Positions 15,934-25,178 of a DNA stretch of 64,000 bases are shown piece after piece (within the stretch, counting starts at the first letter, position 1; each line of letters opens with the position of its first letter). The notes under the pieces were generated by a model, which was not told the origin of the DNA, did no database searches, and worked only from the letters and a program-made list of their open reading frames with translations. Source of the DNA: Chloroflexota bacterium (lineage in GTDB: Bacteria; Chloroflexota; Anaerolineae; Promineifilales; Promineifilaceae); NCBI GenBank assembly GCA_014584575.1, contig JACTMP010000059.1, positions 1-64,000 on the forward strand. The letters are read 5' to 3'. The translations under genes were made by a program, and so were the position numbers.

Positions 15934-17373
15934 TTATTTGTTCTTGCTCCCTGATATTGCCAGTTGGTAAGCAGTCAGGGTGCGGGCGCGGGTTTGGGTG
16001 TGGTCTACGATGGGGGCGGGATAGTCACGATTGAGGACAAAACCGAGGAGCTGTTGTTCTAGGGGTGGCATTTGCCAGGGGGAGTGGATGGTGGCGTCGG
16101 GTAGATGGGCCAATTCGGGCAGCCAGTGTCGCAGGTAACGGCCGTGCGGGTCAAATTTCAGGCTCTGGCTGACGGGGTTGAAGATGCGGAAGTAAGGGGC
16201 GGCGTCCGTACCCGTGCCCGCCGTCCACTGCCAGCCGCCGTTGTTGTTGGCCGGGTCGCCATCCACCAACTGCTGCATAAAAAAGCGTTCCCCCCAGCGC
16301 CAATCAATCAATAAATCCTTCACCAAAAAGGAAGCGACGATCATACGGGCGCGGTTGTGCATCCAGCCGGTCTGGGTGAGCTGGCGCATGGCGGCGTCTA
16401 CCACCGGGTAGCCGGTCTGCCCGGCCTGCCAGGCGGCAAAATCGGCCGGGTCGTTGCGCCAGGGGATGGCGCCGTAGGCAGGGCGGAAGCTGCCGCGCGC
16501 CACGTGGGGGAAGTGGTAGAGGATGGCGGTGTAAAACTCGCGCCAGATGAGCTGGCTGAGCCAGGTTTCCGCGCCTCGGGCGGCCTCGGCGTCGGGCGCG
16601 GCAGCCAGCGCATCCTGGGCTGCACACACAGCTTGCCGCGCCGAGATCATGCCAAATCGTAAATAAGGCGAAAGTTGAGAGGTGCTGTCTCCAGCCAGTT
16701 GGTCGCGTTGGGCGGCGTAGGCGGAGATGGGGGGAGGGGGTGAAGGGGTGACAAGGTGAGAAGGTGACAAGGTGAAGGTGGTGAGGCGGCGGTGGGCTTC
16801 GGATTCACCGGGGGGGAAGGTGGCAGGGAGGGGGGGCGTGGGTAGAGGGAGGCTGGTGAGGTGAGTGGGGGTGTGGAGACGGGTGGGGGCGGGCAACGGC
16901 CGTGCCACCAACGGTTTCACCAGCCAATTTTTCTTGAACGGGGTGAACACGGTGTAGGGCGCGCCGTCTTTTTTGACCAGGGCAGCGGGGTGGTGAACGG
17001 TCAGGCCGTCGGTGAGGTGGAGGGGGAGGGTGTGGGCGACGGCCGTGTCCCGCCGCCGGGCATAGGCCGAATAGTCGGCTTCGGCGAAGATGGCGTGAGC
17101 GTTGGTTTCGGCGAGCAAGTGGGTGAGTACGGCCGTTGGCTCTCCCTGGCGCACAATCAGGCGACTGCCGCGCTGGCGCAGGGCGGCGTCCAGTTCGGCC
17201 AGACCGCCGTACAAAAAAGCCAGCCGCTTTTCGGCCACATAAGGTGAACAGGCAAAAAATGGATCGAGGATGAAGAGGGGGATGACCTGTTCGGCCGATT
17301 GCAAAGCAGAAGTGAGGGCTTGATTATCGGTTAAACGCAGGTCGCGGCGAATCCACCAGACGGCCGTTGACAT
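15934..17373 (-). CDS. phr: Deoxyribodipyrimidine photolyase (class I)
   Basis: A 479-residue FAD-dependent enzyme that repairs cyclobutane pyrimidine dimers using light. The N-terminal antenna-binding domain begins AVWWIRRDLRLTDNQAL; the FAD domain holds STSQLSPYLRFGMIS, WREFYTAILYHFPHVA, TGYPVVDAAMRQLTQTGWMHNRARMIVASFLVKDLLIDWRWGE split over conserved blocks, and NNNGGWQWTAGTGTDAAPYFRIFNP. AGGAGT precedes the ATG. The linker between the domains (about residues 195-215) is encoded by octamer-repeat DNA. It is divergent from the TspO-like gene. Confidence 0.96.
   Translation of the reverse strand: MSTAVWWIRRDLRLTDNQALTSALQSAEQVIPLFILDPFFACSPYVAEKRLAFLYGGLAELDAALRQRGSRLIVRQGEPTAVLTHLLAETNAHAIFAEADYSAYARRRDTAVAHTLPLHLTDGLTVHHPAALVKKDGAPYTVFTPFKKNWLVKPLVARPLPAPTRLHTPTHLTSLPLPTPPLPATFPPGESEAHRRLTTFTLSPSHLVTPSPPPPISAYAAQRDQLAGDSTSQLSPYLRFGMISARQAVCAAQDALAAAPDAEAARGAETWLSQLIWREFYTAILYHFPHVARGSFRPAYGAIPWRNDPADFAAWQAGQTGYPVVDAAMRQLTQTGWMHNRARMIVASFLVKDLLIDWRWGERFFMQQLVDGDPANNNGGWQWTAGTGTDAAPYFRIFNPVSQSLKFDPHGRYLRHWLPELAHLPDATIHSPWQMPPLEQQLLGFVLNRDYPAPIVDHTQTRARTLTAYQLAISGSKNK
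16735..16786 (-). repeat. Octamer array AAGGTGAC/AAGGTGAG inside the photolyase linker
   Basis: Four head-to-tail units of AAGGTGA[C/G] plus partial units lie in frame in phr and encode the low-complexity stretch TFTLSPSHLVTPSPPPP between the antenna and FAD domains. Confidence 0.75.
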
Positions 17374-17410
17374 GGTTGTACTCCTGTTTATGGCTCTTTG
17401 GGGACTCAGG

Positions 17411-17462
17411 GCGTGATGCGTGACGAGTGATGCGTGATGCGTGAGGGTTTAATCACGCATCT
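17411..17462. repeat. Heptamer array GTGATGC
   Basis: GTGATGC, GTGACGA, GTGATGC, GTGATGC, GTGAGGG followed by the complement AATCACGCAT. It sits in the divergent phr-tspO region, upstream of phr. Confidence 0.7.
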
Positions 17463-17563
17463 CGCCAAACCCTATGAAATCCTGTAGAGCCGCAAAAATA
17501 TCAAAAAGTTATACAAAGTATAGAATCTTGCGCCAATTAAGTCAACAGAATCTATACAATATA

Positions 17564-17592
17564 TTGACAAAGGTGATATTTCCTGTTACACT
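17564..17592 (+). promoter_or_regulatory. Strong sigma70-like promoter of the TspO-like gene
   Basis: TTGACA (17564-17569), 17-base spacer, TACACT (17587-17592). Just upstream, 17505-17565 holds the related words TATACAAAGTATAGA and AGAATCTATACAATAT, a possible regulator site shared with divergent phr. Confidence 0.75.
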
Positions 17593-17632
17593 ACGGCCGT
17601 TGAACTAATTGAAACATATAAGGATGAAAAAG

Positions 17633-18415
17633 ATGAATAAGGATGTCATGCGACAGATTAGTGTAATTATTTCGTTGGTTGTGGCGGTTATCGTCAATGG
17701 GTTAGCCAATGCCCTGCCCATCAATGGCATTACCACAGCAGAAATTTCTGATAGTTTTCAGGTGTTTTTTGTGCCTGCGGGATATGTTTTCGCCATTTGG
17801 GGTCTCATCTATCTGGCGCTGTTTGTATACGCCATTTACCAGGCATTACCCGCCCAACGCGAGAACCTCCGGCTGCGGCGCACCGGCTGGATTTTTGTAC
17901 TCAGTTCGTTGGCGAATACAGTCTGGATTTTCTGCTGGCATTATGGCTACTTTGCCCTGTCGGTGGCGGTGATGGTGGTGTTGTTGGGCAGTCTGATCGC
18001 GATTTATTGGCGATTGGGAACGGGGCGCACGGCCGTGAACCGCGCCGAACAGTGGGCGGTACGTGTGCCTTTCAGCATTTACCTGGGCTGGATTACGGTA
18101 GCGACCATTGCCAATGTCACCATCTTACTTGATTTTGTGAGTTGGAGTGGTTGGGGTATCGCGCCTGAGGTGTGGACGGTAATCATGCTGGCAGTGGCGG
18201 TGGTTGTGGCCGGGTTGATGGCGCTGCGCCACCGGGATGTGGCCTACCTGCTGGTGCTGGTATGGGCGTTTGCGGGGATTGGCGTGAAGCAGGCGGAAAC
18301 GCCGTTGGTGGCCAATGCGGCCTGGGTGGCAGCAGCGGTGGTAGCGTTGATGGTGATAGTCACGGCCGTGCAATCCCGCCGCAAACCACGCAAACTGGCG
18401 GTTGTGGCGGCATAA
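17633..18415 (+). CDS. TspO/MBR-related membrane protein
   Basis: A ~260-residue integral membrane protein with about seven hydrophobic helices. The segment FVPAGYVFAIWGLIYLALF and later Trp-rich helices (TVWIFCWHYGYFAL, YLGWITVATIANVT) resemble the TspO/MBR family, whose members bind tetrapyrroles or similar ligands. It is longer than a five-helix TspO (about 160 residues), so it belongs to an extended relative. AAGGATG lies upstream of the ATG at 17633; ATGs at 17609 and 17624 are in frame. It is divergent from photolyase, a pairing that suits a light or oxidative stress response. Confidence 0.75.
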   Translation: MNKDVMRQISVIISLVVAVIVNGLANALPINGITTAEISDSFQVFFVPAGYVFAIWGLIYLALFVYAIYQALPAQRENLRLRRTGWIFVLSSLANTVWIFCWHYGYFALSVAVMVVLLGSLIAIYWRLGTGRTAVNRAEQWAVRVPFSIYLGWITVATIANVTILLDFVSWSGWGIAPEVWTVIMLAVAVVVAGLMALRHRDVAYLLVLVWAFAGIGVKQAETPLVANAAWVAAAVVALMVIVTAVQSRRKPRKLAVVAA

Positions 18416-18418
18416 TAA

Positions 18419-18471
18419 GTGAGATTGGAGATTAGAGATTGAACAATCTCCAATCTCCAATCTCCAATCCT
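18419..18471. repeat. Heptamer hairpin GGAGATT/AATCTCC
   Basis: GAGATTGGAGATTAGAGATTG, read in short units, is followed by CAATCTC repeated three times and CAATCC. It separates the TspO-like gene from the carboxypeptidase gene. Confidence 0.8.
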
Positions 18472-18520
18472 TATCTTTTGGTATACTTGGCGCACCCTAT
18501 TCCCATAAGGAGTGTGCAAC

Positions 18521-20029
18521 ATGAATTCCCCCTTTAACAAGCTGCTAGAAAAAGTCCACGAAATCCACGATCTGGAAAAAGCAATACAGGTGCTGGCCTG
18601 GGACAAAGAAACCAACATGCCCGCCGCCGGCAACACGGCCCGCGTGCAGCAGTTGACCACGCTGCGCCGCATCCAGCACCGCACCTTCGCTTCTGACGAA
18701 ATGGGTGAGCTAATTGAAGCAGCGGCGGCTGCTCTAAACGACGCCAACCCCCACAGTAACGAAGCCTGCCTCATCCGCTATTTGCGCCGCCACTATACCG
18801 ACGAGCGCAAGCTGCCCGATGAATTTGTGCGTCGGGTAAGCCAGGTGAGCGGCGCGGCACATCCGGCCTGGGTGCAGGCCCGCGCCGAGAATAATTTTGC
18901 CCTCTTCCAACCACATCTGGCACAGGTGGTGGCGCTGGCCCAGGAAATGGCCGAATTGTACGGCTATGAAGAGGAGAAATATGACCCGCTGTTGGACAAG
19001 TTTGAACATGGCATGAAAACGGCCGACGTGCGCGCGATTTTTGAAGCTGTGAAAACTGAACTAAAGCCACTGCTCACGGCCGTAGCCGAACGCGCCCACG
19101 CCATTGACAACCATTTCCTGCACCAACCGTTTCCGGTGGCCCAGCAACAGGAATTTGCCCGGTATGTGGCTACGGCCGTAGGCTATGATTTCAGTCGCGG
19201 CCATCTGGGCACGGTGGTGCATCCGTTTGCCACCAGCTTCAGCCGGGATGATGCCCGCATTACCACCCGGTGGTATCCCGACTTTTTGAATGCCGGGTTG
19301 TTTGGCACACTGCATGAAAGTGGCCACGCCATGTACGAACAGGGCACCGCACCCGACCTGGCGCGCACGCCGCTGGCGCGGGGCACTTCCTCCGGCATCC
19401 ACGAATCCCAATCACGCATGATGGAGAACATCGTTGGCCGCAGCCGTGGCTTTTGGCAGGCACACTTTCCCCGCTTGCGGGCTTTATTTCCGACGCAGTT
19501 GGGCAGTGTCACGGCCGAGGATTTCTACCGCGCCGTCAACAAGGTGCAGCCCACGCTCATTCGCGTGGAGGCGGATGAACTGACCTACAATTTCCACATC
19601 ATACTGCGTTTTGAACTGGAACAGGCGATGCTTAATGGGGAATTGGCGGCGGCCGATTTGCCAGCGGCCTGGCGCGCGAAAATGCAAGAACTGCTCGGCG
19701 TGACCCCACCATCCGACACAGAAGGCTGCCTGCAAGATGTGCATTGGACGCGCCCCAGCTTTGGTTACTTCCCAACCTATGCCCTGGGCAATCTATATGC
19801 GGCGCAGTTGTACGAAGCCGCCACCAAACAAAACCCGGCCATTCTGGATGATATGGCGCAGGGCAATCCGGCGTCGTTGGTGGTCTGGCTGCGGGAGAAT
19901 GTACACCGGCACGGCCGTAAATATACCCCCGGCGAACTCATTGTCCAGGCTACCGGTCTTCCACTCAGCCATAAACCGTTTATGCGTTATGTCTCAGCAA
20001 AATTTGGGGAGTTGTATGGACTATCGTAA
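18521..20029 (+). CDS. M32 family metallocarboxypeptidase (carboxypeptidase Taq)
   Basis: A 502-residue zinc carboxypeptidase removing C-terminal residues from peptides. The zinc motif HESGH is at about residue 264 (TLHESGHAMYEQG), with the downstream family block GTSSGIHESQSRMMENIVGRS giving the third ligand, and VNKVQPTLIRVEADELTYNFHIILRFE. The length fits the family. The ATG at 18521 follows AAGGAG at a suitable distance; a GTG at 18512 is less likely. No signal peptide, so it is cytoplasmic. The stop codon lies in the heptamer hairpin shared with the convergent gene. Confidence 0.95.
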   Translation: MNSPFNKLLEKVHEIHDLEKAIQVLAWDKETNMPAAGNTARVQQLTTLRRIQHRTFASDEMGELIEAAAAALNDANPHSNEACLIRYLRRHYTDERKLPDEFVRRVSQVSGAAHPAWVQARAENNFALFQPHLAQVVALAQEMAELYGYEEEKYDPLLDKFEHGMKTADVRAIFEAVKTELKPLLTAVAERAHAIDNHFLHQPFPVAQQQEFARYVATAVGYDFSRGHLGTVVHPFATSFSRDDARITTRWYPDFLNAGLFGTLHESGHAMYEQGTAPDLARTPLARGTSSGIHESQSRMMENIVGRSRGFWQAHFPRLRALFPTQLGSVTAEDFYRAVNKVQPTLIRVEADELTYNFHIILRFELEQAMLNGELAAADLPAAWRAKMQELLGVTPPSDTEGCLQDVHWTRPSFGYFPTYALGNLYAAQLYEAATKQNPAILDDMAQGNPASLVVWLRENVHRHGRKYTPGELIVQATGLPLSHKPFMRYVSAKFGELYGLS

Positions 20030-20092
20030 TTCGTAAACCGTAATCCGTGACCCGATCTCACGGATTACGGTTTACGAATTAGGGTTTACGAA
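20025..20092. repeat. Heptamer hairpin CGTAATC/GATTACG holding two stop codons
   Basis: CGTAATTCGTAAACCGTAATCC-type units (in short words CGTAATT, CGTAAAC, CGTAATC) mirror GGATTACGGTTTACGAATT. The TAA of the carboxypeptidase (20027-20029) and the TAA of the convergent CNNM gene (20086-20088) both lie in its arms. Confidence 0.8.
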
Positions 20093-21507
20093 TCTTCCCG
20101 CCCCGGCACGGGGAATTCAATGCGAATGCGGGAAACGGCACGGCCGTCAACCGCCAACACTTTCAGATGCACCATGTTGTTGTAAACCACCTCGTCACCC
20201 ACTTGCGGCGGGCGGCCTAATCTGGTTACAATCAGACCGCCCACCGTTTCCACATCTGGCAGCCCTTCCTCATCTCCCCAAAAACCTTCGTCAAAATCAT
20301 CCACCAGATAATTGCCGGTCACTTCCAATACGCCAGGGCCAATTTCCACATATGGCTCTTTTTCCAGATCAAACTCGTCGCGCACTTCCCCCACCACTTC
20401 TTCCACCAGGTCTTCCAGCGTCACCACACCCGCCATGCCGCCAAACTCATCCAGCACGATGGCCATGTGCAGCCGCTGCCGCTTAAAGGCCGCCAGCAGC
20501 GTCTCCACCGGCAAATCTTCGGGCACGGCCGGCGCCACCCGCAAGATCGAACGCAGATTAAACCGGCCCGGTGCATCTACCGTCTGCCGGATCAAATCCT
20601 TCAAATGCAAAATGCCGATGATGTGGTCGCGGTCTTTCACGTAAACGGGGAAACGGCTGTGACGGCTTTCGGTGACAATTTTGAACAGGTTGTCCCGCGT
20701 CACATCGTGGGGGATGGCCTGCACTTTAGTGCGTGGCGTCATCACCTGCCCCACCGTGCGTTCGCTAAACTCAAAAATGTTCAGGATCATCTCTTGCTCA
20801 TCTTCGTTGAGCAGGCCACCTTCGGCGCTTTCAGTGACGATCAGTTCGATCTCTTCGGGGGAACTGACACGGGCGTGGCCTTCGGCCGGCGGGATGCGGA
20901 AGAGGCGCAGCAGCCACAGACCGACCCGATTCAGCGTATATACCGGGTATTTCAGCACCAGGCTGGAAAGTCGCATGGGTGTGGCCAGCAGCAGTACCAT
21001 TTTAGGGGCGTCGGTGAGGGCCAGGGATTTAGGCACCATTTCTCCCAGAACGACGTGGAGATAGGTGAGCAAATTTAGGGCAATGAAGTAACCGGCTATT
21101 TGCACCAATTCTGGAGAAAGACCCGATGCGGCCAACAAGGGTTCAATAAAGTGAGCGATGCGCGGTTCACCCACCATGGCCAGGGCCAGGGAAGCAATGG
21201 TGATGCCCAGTTGGGCGGTGGCGATGTACTGGTCTTGTTTGGGGCGAGATTCCAGGATGGAGAGGACGGCGCGGGCACGGCCGTGACCCTCATCCACCAT
21301 CTGCTCCATCTGCGTCGGTCGCACGCCAATGATGGAAAATTCGGCCGCCACATAAATGCCGTTCAACAACACAAACAACATAATCAAGACAACCGTGACC
21401 AGCAAAAAACCAACGCCGGCTTCACTTTCCGCAGTCTGGGTGCGCGCCACCGTCGTCATCACGCTGACGGCCGGTATGGTGAGTAACATGAAAAAGAGTT
21501 TACTCAT
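20086..21507 (-). CDS. CNNM/CorC-type DUF21-CBS membrane protein (copy A)
   Basis: A 473-residue protein with the order DUF21 (CNNM) membrane domain, two CBS domains and a C-terminal CorC/HlyC domain. The membrane part has about four helices with LLNGIYVAAEFSIIGVRPTQ; the CBS pair spans residues ~215-340 (VMTPRTKVQAIP, ILHLKDLIR); the end has the CorC-like EFGGMAGVVTLEDLVEEVVGE. Related proteins move Mg2+ or Na+ or resist Co2+. It overlaps the end of its upstream paralogue by 8 bases, so both are one operon. Confidence 0.92.
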   Translation of the reverse strand: MSKLFFMLLTIPAVSVMTTVARTQTAESEAGVGFLLVTVVLIMLFVLLNGIYVAAEFSIIGVRPTQMEQMVDEGHGRARAVLSILESRPKQDQYIATAQLGITIASLALAMVGEPRIAHFIEPLLAASGLSPELVQIAGYFIALNLLTYLHVVLGEMVPKSLALTDAPKMVLLLATPMRLSSLVLKYPVYTLNRVGLWLLRLFRIPPAEGHARVSSPEEIELIVTESAEGGLLNEDEQEMILNIFEFSERTVGQVMTPRTKVQAIPHDVTRDNLFKIVTESRHSRFPVYVKDRDHIIGILHLKDLIRQTVDAPGRFNLRSILRVAPAVPEDLPVETLLAAFKRQRLHMAIVLDEFGGMAGVVTLEDLVEEVVGEVRDEFDLEKEPYVEIGPGVLEVTGNYLVDDFDEGFWGDEEGLPDVETVGGLIVTRLGRPPQVGDEVVYNNMVHLKVLAVDGRAVSRIRIEFPVPGREDS

Positions 21508-22915
21508 GGTCGGCTACCTCCCATTCCACAAAAGCCGGCGATTGTTCGTTCGTTGGCGGCAGGCATAATGAGAGTTCAGACGCTGCCCGACCATCTATTG
21601 CTTCCACACGGATGGTAATATCACCAAAGCGCACTTCATCGCCAACCACAGGTTTGCGTCTCAGCTCGCTGAAAATGAGACCGCTAAGCGTATCGGCCGC
21701 ATCTTCGGGCAGGTTGAGTTCCCAATACTCGTTCACGTCAGCAATCAGCAGGTCGCCACGCAGATAAACGCGCCCCTCTTTGTCGCGGGCATAGGGGGCC
21801 ATTTCGTCGTCAAATTCATCTTGCAGTTCGCCAAACACCTCTTCAATCAAATCTTCAAAGGTGATCAGCCCGGCTGTACCGCCGTATTCATCAAACACAA
21901 TCGCCATGTAGTTACCGCGCGCATTCAACCGCTGCCACACCTCCACCACCGGCAGCGCTTCGGGCACATACACAATGTCACGCACGATGGATTTGAGGGA
22001 AGTGTCTGGGGCCTCCGCCACATGCAATCCGAATAAATCCTTCACATGCACGAAGCCAATGACGTCATCTATTGTTTCCTGGTAAATGGGGATGCGCGAA
22101 TTACCCGCTTCTATCGCCAACCGCATCAACTCCACCACTGGCGTGTGCAGCGGCGCAGCCACAATTTTGGTGCGATGCACCATCACCTGGCGCGCCATCA
22201 GATCACGCAGACGGAAGGCGTTGCGCAACATACGCCGCTCTTCGTCATCCAAGAGGCCACTTTCGTGGCTTTCCGTCACCAACAGCTCTATCTCCTCCGG
22301 CGAATGGGCATGAATGCCTTTCTCTTTCACATTTCGGCCAAAGCTGCGCAGGATCAAATTGCCGCTGCCGTTAAACAACCAGATAAGCGGCGTAAACAAC
22401 AGCTGCGATGCCAACATGGGCAGCACAATAAACCAGGCCGACGCCAGTTTCTCTGGGTACTGAAGGGCAACAGACTTAGGAAACAACTCACCCAGAATCA
22501 CTTGCAGCGTGGTAATGAAGGCCAGCACCAGCAAGACGGCTATGGTAGTCGCCGCCGCTTCGGCCAGCAAGATCGCCGATTCCAGACCAATACGGCCGAA
22601 CGCCGGTTCCAGCCGGACAAACATTTGTGTCAGTGGGTCAACGAGAGCGGTGGCAATCACATTTTGCCCATAAACGCCCACCACCAGGGAGGAAATGGTA
22701 ATGCCTATCTGGCAGGTGGCAACGTAATTGTCCAGTTTGCGCCGGTCTTCAACGATGGGGTGCAGCAGTTGGGCCATGCGGTTGCCCTGCCCGGCCATCT
22801 GGCTGATGCGAGTGCGGCGCGAGGATACGGTGGCAAATTCAGCGGCCACGTAGAGGGCGTTAAAGAAAATGCAGATAAAGACTATGGCGAGGATGGTAAG
22901 TGTGTTAACAAACAT
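21500..22915 (-). CDS. CNNM/CorC-type DUF21-CBS membrane protein (copy B)
   Basis: A ~471-residue paralogue of the next gene with the same DUF21, CBS-CBS, CorC_HlyC order: ALYVAAEFATVSSRRTRISQM, VMVHRTKIVAAP, FVHVKDLFGL and DEYGGTAGLITFEDLIEEVFGE. The ATG at 22915 is chosen because the protein then begins with the first membrane helix (MFVNTLTILAIVFICIFF); a TTG at 23002 is also open. No clear ribosome-binding site is seen. The two copies may form a heteromeric transporter, a common arrangement for this family. Confidence 0.9.
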   Translation of the reverse strand: MFVNTLTILAIVFICIFFNALYVAAEFATVSSRRTRISQMAGQGNRMAQLLHPIVEDRRKLDNYVATCQIGITISSLVVGVYGQNVIATALVDPLTQMFVRLEPAFGRIGLESAILLAEAAATTIAVLLVLAFITTLQVILGELFPKSVALQYPEKLASAWFIVLPMLASQLLFTPLIWLFNGSGNLILRSFGRNVKEKGIHAHSPEEIELLVTESHESGLLDDEERRMLRNAFRLRDLMARQVMVHRTKIVAAPLHTPVVELMRLAIEAGNSRIPIYQETIDDVIGFVHVKDLFGLHVAEAPDTSLKSIVRDIVYVPEALPVVEVWQRLNARGNYMAIVFDEYGGTAGLITFEDLIEEVFGELQDEFDDEMAPYARDKEGRVYLRGDLLIADVNEYWELNLPEDAADTLSGLIFSELRRKPVVGDEVRFGDITIRVEAIDGRAASELSLCLPPTNEQSPAFVEWEVADHE

Positions 22916-23022
22916 ATGGTTTGGCAGATAAAGCTGAATGGCAAAGACAGGGGTTATACGGCCGTGCCCGGCCCACACCCCCAAACAAAAATGCCCGCCC
23001 AAACAGGCGAGGCTTGCTCTGG

Positions 23023-23085
23023 AGACCTGACAGGTTTTTGGCCTGTAAAACCCCAGGTTGCACTGGCAATAAACCTGTCAGGTCT
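23023..23085. repeat. 15-bp inverted repeat AGACCTGACAGGTTT
   Basis: AGACCTGACAGGTTT (23023-23037) and its exact complement AAACCTGTCAGGTCT (23071-23085) enclose 33 bases. It lies in a 450-base gene-free stretch (22916-23368) in which I see nothing else. It may be a small palindromic element or a terminator for readthrough. Confidence 0.75.
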
Positions 23086-23368
23086 GAACAAATACCCTGA
23101 AAGGCCGATTACCCCAATGGCGTTATTTGAGTATGAGAGATAATGGGGAGGTTTGTCAGAATCAGCAGGGTCGGTGGTTGATTCCATCAACTGTGTTTTA
23201 CCCCCAACCCGAATTGGTTGTTCATCTTGTTGGTCTTATGGTGACTAGCAATCATAACTCATTTGTCAGGCTAGTTTTTACCAGCCGCCCAAATTATAGA
23301 GTAGGGGTATAGATTGGTCAACGAAATCAAACATAGCTAGAGATAATCCGCGAAAGGGCGCGAAGGTT

Positions 23369-25072
23369 TTAGCCAAACAAAGCGTCGTTTAGCTGCTCGT
23401 CGCTGAGGCCGTCCAGGCCGGAGGGGGCGGCGCTGACCGCTTTCATGTCGGCGTAAAAGGCATCGTCATAGCGACGGGACTTGATGGGGATGGGCATTTT
23501 AACACCCCAGCCGAGCAGCAGCACTTCTTCTTTTTCTTGCAGGCGGGCTAACATGCCGCGCAGTTGGTCGCGCCCGGCCAGCCCGGTGAGCACGGCGCGA
23601 ATGTCGTCCTCGTCGCCCAGCCAGCCGGTGATGCGGGTGCCCAGTTGGGACATTACTTCGTCGTCAATGCCCGACGGCCGTTGGTCCACCACCAGCAGCG
23701 TTACAAAATATTTGCGCAACTCACGGGCGATGATGCCAAAGGCGGTCTGGTTGGCAAGCTGTGGGTTGAGCAGTTTGTGGGCTTCTTCAATGGCAATGAG
23801 CAGCGGACGGGGGGCGGCGTGGCCGTGTGTTTTGTGCTGCTCCGTCTGCTTCACCCAATGCTGGCGAATACGCCGGGTGAGGATGTTGGAGACGAGCAGA
23901 TAGTCCAGGTCGTTATCATAGGCGCCAAAACTGAGGATGACGTGACGGCCGTTTTCCAGCTTATCCACAATATCCTTCACCGCGTCCACGGCCGGGCGCT
24001 CCACCACATAGGGTTTGTCGTAAATCAGGCTCAACTTGCGGTGCAGCGCTTCGGCCGCTTTCTCATGCACATTGTTTTGCCGCGCCCAGGCCGCTACCGA
24101 ATTGGCCGCCGGGAAGGTTTTGCCGCTCTCCGGGTCAATGTCTACCGCGCCCGGTTCCAGCTTCATAAATTCGGCAAACCAGTGTTTGTCAAAAGCGCGG
24201 CTGAGGGCATTCAGCGTCACCCCGGCCGTATCCGTCAGGTTGAGAGCCTCGCCCAACAGTTCAATGTCGCCTGTTTGGAAGTCGGAAAGGGCGATCTCCA
24301 GGGTGAAATCGGGCTGCTTGCCGCGCACCATGGCCCCTTTGCCCAAGGCCGCTACCTGCACTTTGCTGCCAAAGAGGGTGCGCAGGCCGCGCACCGTGAC
24401 CATGCGGTCGGTGTCGGTGTCGTCAAAGGCGTATTCATTGTGCATGTCAAAAACGAGCGCCCCGGCCACGTCCTCGCGCATCAGCCCCGCCAGCATCATG
24501 CGCGTCAGGAAGCTCTTGCCGGTGCCGGTGGCCCCAAAAATACCACTGGAACGTTTGACAAAACGGTTCAAATCCAGCCGTACCGGGTAGCCTTGCTCGA
24601 TGGTATGGCCGACGATGAACATACCCTTGCCTTCTTCGCCAAAAATCTGGGCCACGTCGGCGGCGTCGGCCGGGCGCACCTCGGCATGGTGGGCGGGCAC
24701 GGTTTTCACCGGCTTGGGGCCGGGTGTTTCCTGCCCCTTTTCCACCCGCGCCAACCAGGCGGCCCGTTCCGGGTCGCCAAAGTCCGGCCCTCTGTCCATG
24801 AGCAGAGTGGGGTACATCATCAGGGTGGTGTAGAGGGTTTTGCCGAGCAACGCTTGTTGGATGGGTGGTTGCAGCCGGTCAGTTTTTTCGTCGGCGAAGC
24901 GGGGGTCGGTGGCCCCTAGTTGCAGGTCGGTGACGAGGCCAAAGTAGCGGTAACGGCCGTTGTCACACACCACAAAGCTGCCTTCCTGCACCCGGTCGGC
25001 CGGCACCGTCAGCCGGATGCGAAACCCTTCCTTCAGCCCGCCACCCACAATGTAACCAATGCTTGACGTCAT
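23369..25072 (-). CDS. HerA-like DUF87 ATPase
   Basis: A 567-residue hexameric-type ATPase. An N-terminal HAS-barrel-like domain (GYIVGGGLKEGFRIRLTVPADRV) precedes Walker A GATGTGKS at residues 180-187, Walker B GALVFDMHNEY, a long insert, and the catalytic LLIAIEEAHKLLNP followed by VVDQRPSGIDDEVMSQLGTRITG. HerA proteins translocate DNA, usually with NurA or another nuclease; none is adjacent here. A second copy of its first half occurs at 32694-33531. The ATG at 25072 matches the copy's start. The gene is divergent from higBA. Confidence 0.9.
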   Translation of the reverse strand: MTSSIGYIVGGGLKEGFRIRLTVPADRVQEGSFVVCDNGRYRYFGLVTDLQLGATDPRFADEKTDRLQPPIQQALLGKTLYTTLMMYPTLLMDRGPDFGDPERAAWLARVEKGQETPGPKPVKTVPAHHAEVRPADAADVAQIFGEEGKGMFIVGHTIEQGYPVRLDLNRFVKRSSGIFGATGTGKSFLTRMMLAGLMREDVAGALVFDMHNEYAFDDTDTDRMVTVRGLRTLFGSKVQVAALGKGAMVRGKQPDFTLEIALSDFQTGDIELLGEALNLTDTAGVTLNALSRAFDKHWFAEFMKLEPGAVDIDPESGKTFPAANSVAAWARQNNVHEKAAEALHRKLSLIYDKPYVVERPAVDAVKDIVDKLENGRHVILSFGAYDNDLDYLLVSNILTRRIRQHWVKQTEQHKTHGHAAPRPLLIAIEEAHKLLNPQLANQTAFGIIARELRKYFVTLLVVDQRPSGIDDEVMSQLGTRITGWLGDEDDIRAVLTGLAGRDQLRGMLARLQEKEEVLLLGWGVKMPIPIKSRRYDDAFYADMKAVSAAPSGLDGLSDEQLNDALFG

Positions 25073-25142
25073 ATTGCCGTCCCCTTTTATGTATCCTGGG
25101 GGGATTATACCTGTAATTCCAAAAGCTGGTTGCCATAGCAAA

Positions 25143-25171
25143 TTGACTCTAATAACGTCTGGCGTTATTAT
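25143..25171 (+). promoter_or_regulatory. higBA promoter with overlapping operator
   Basis: TTGACT (25143-25148), 17-base spacer, TATTAT (25166-25171). The dyad TAATAACG-TCTGG-CGTTATTA (25150-25170) covers spacer and -10, as expected for autorepression by HigA. The ATG of higB follows the -10 by 7 bases, so the transcript is probably leaderless. Confidence 0.75.
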
Positions 25172-25178
25172 CTTGTTT

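Noticed and set aside
22046..23143. 365-codon plus-strand frame opposite the CNNM copy B gene
   Set aside because: Antisense of a well-defined DUF21-CBS protein; Gln/His-rich composition is a frame artefact.
22916..23368. Insertion sequence remnant in the gap after herA
   Set aside because: Only the 15-bp inverted repeat is visible; no transposase fragment in any frame and no target duplication.
23564..24919. 451-codon plus-strand frame opposite the HerA-like gene
   Set aside because: HerA motifs on the other strand are unambiguous; the antisense product is His/Gly/Val-rich and lacks a start signal.
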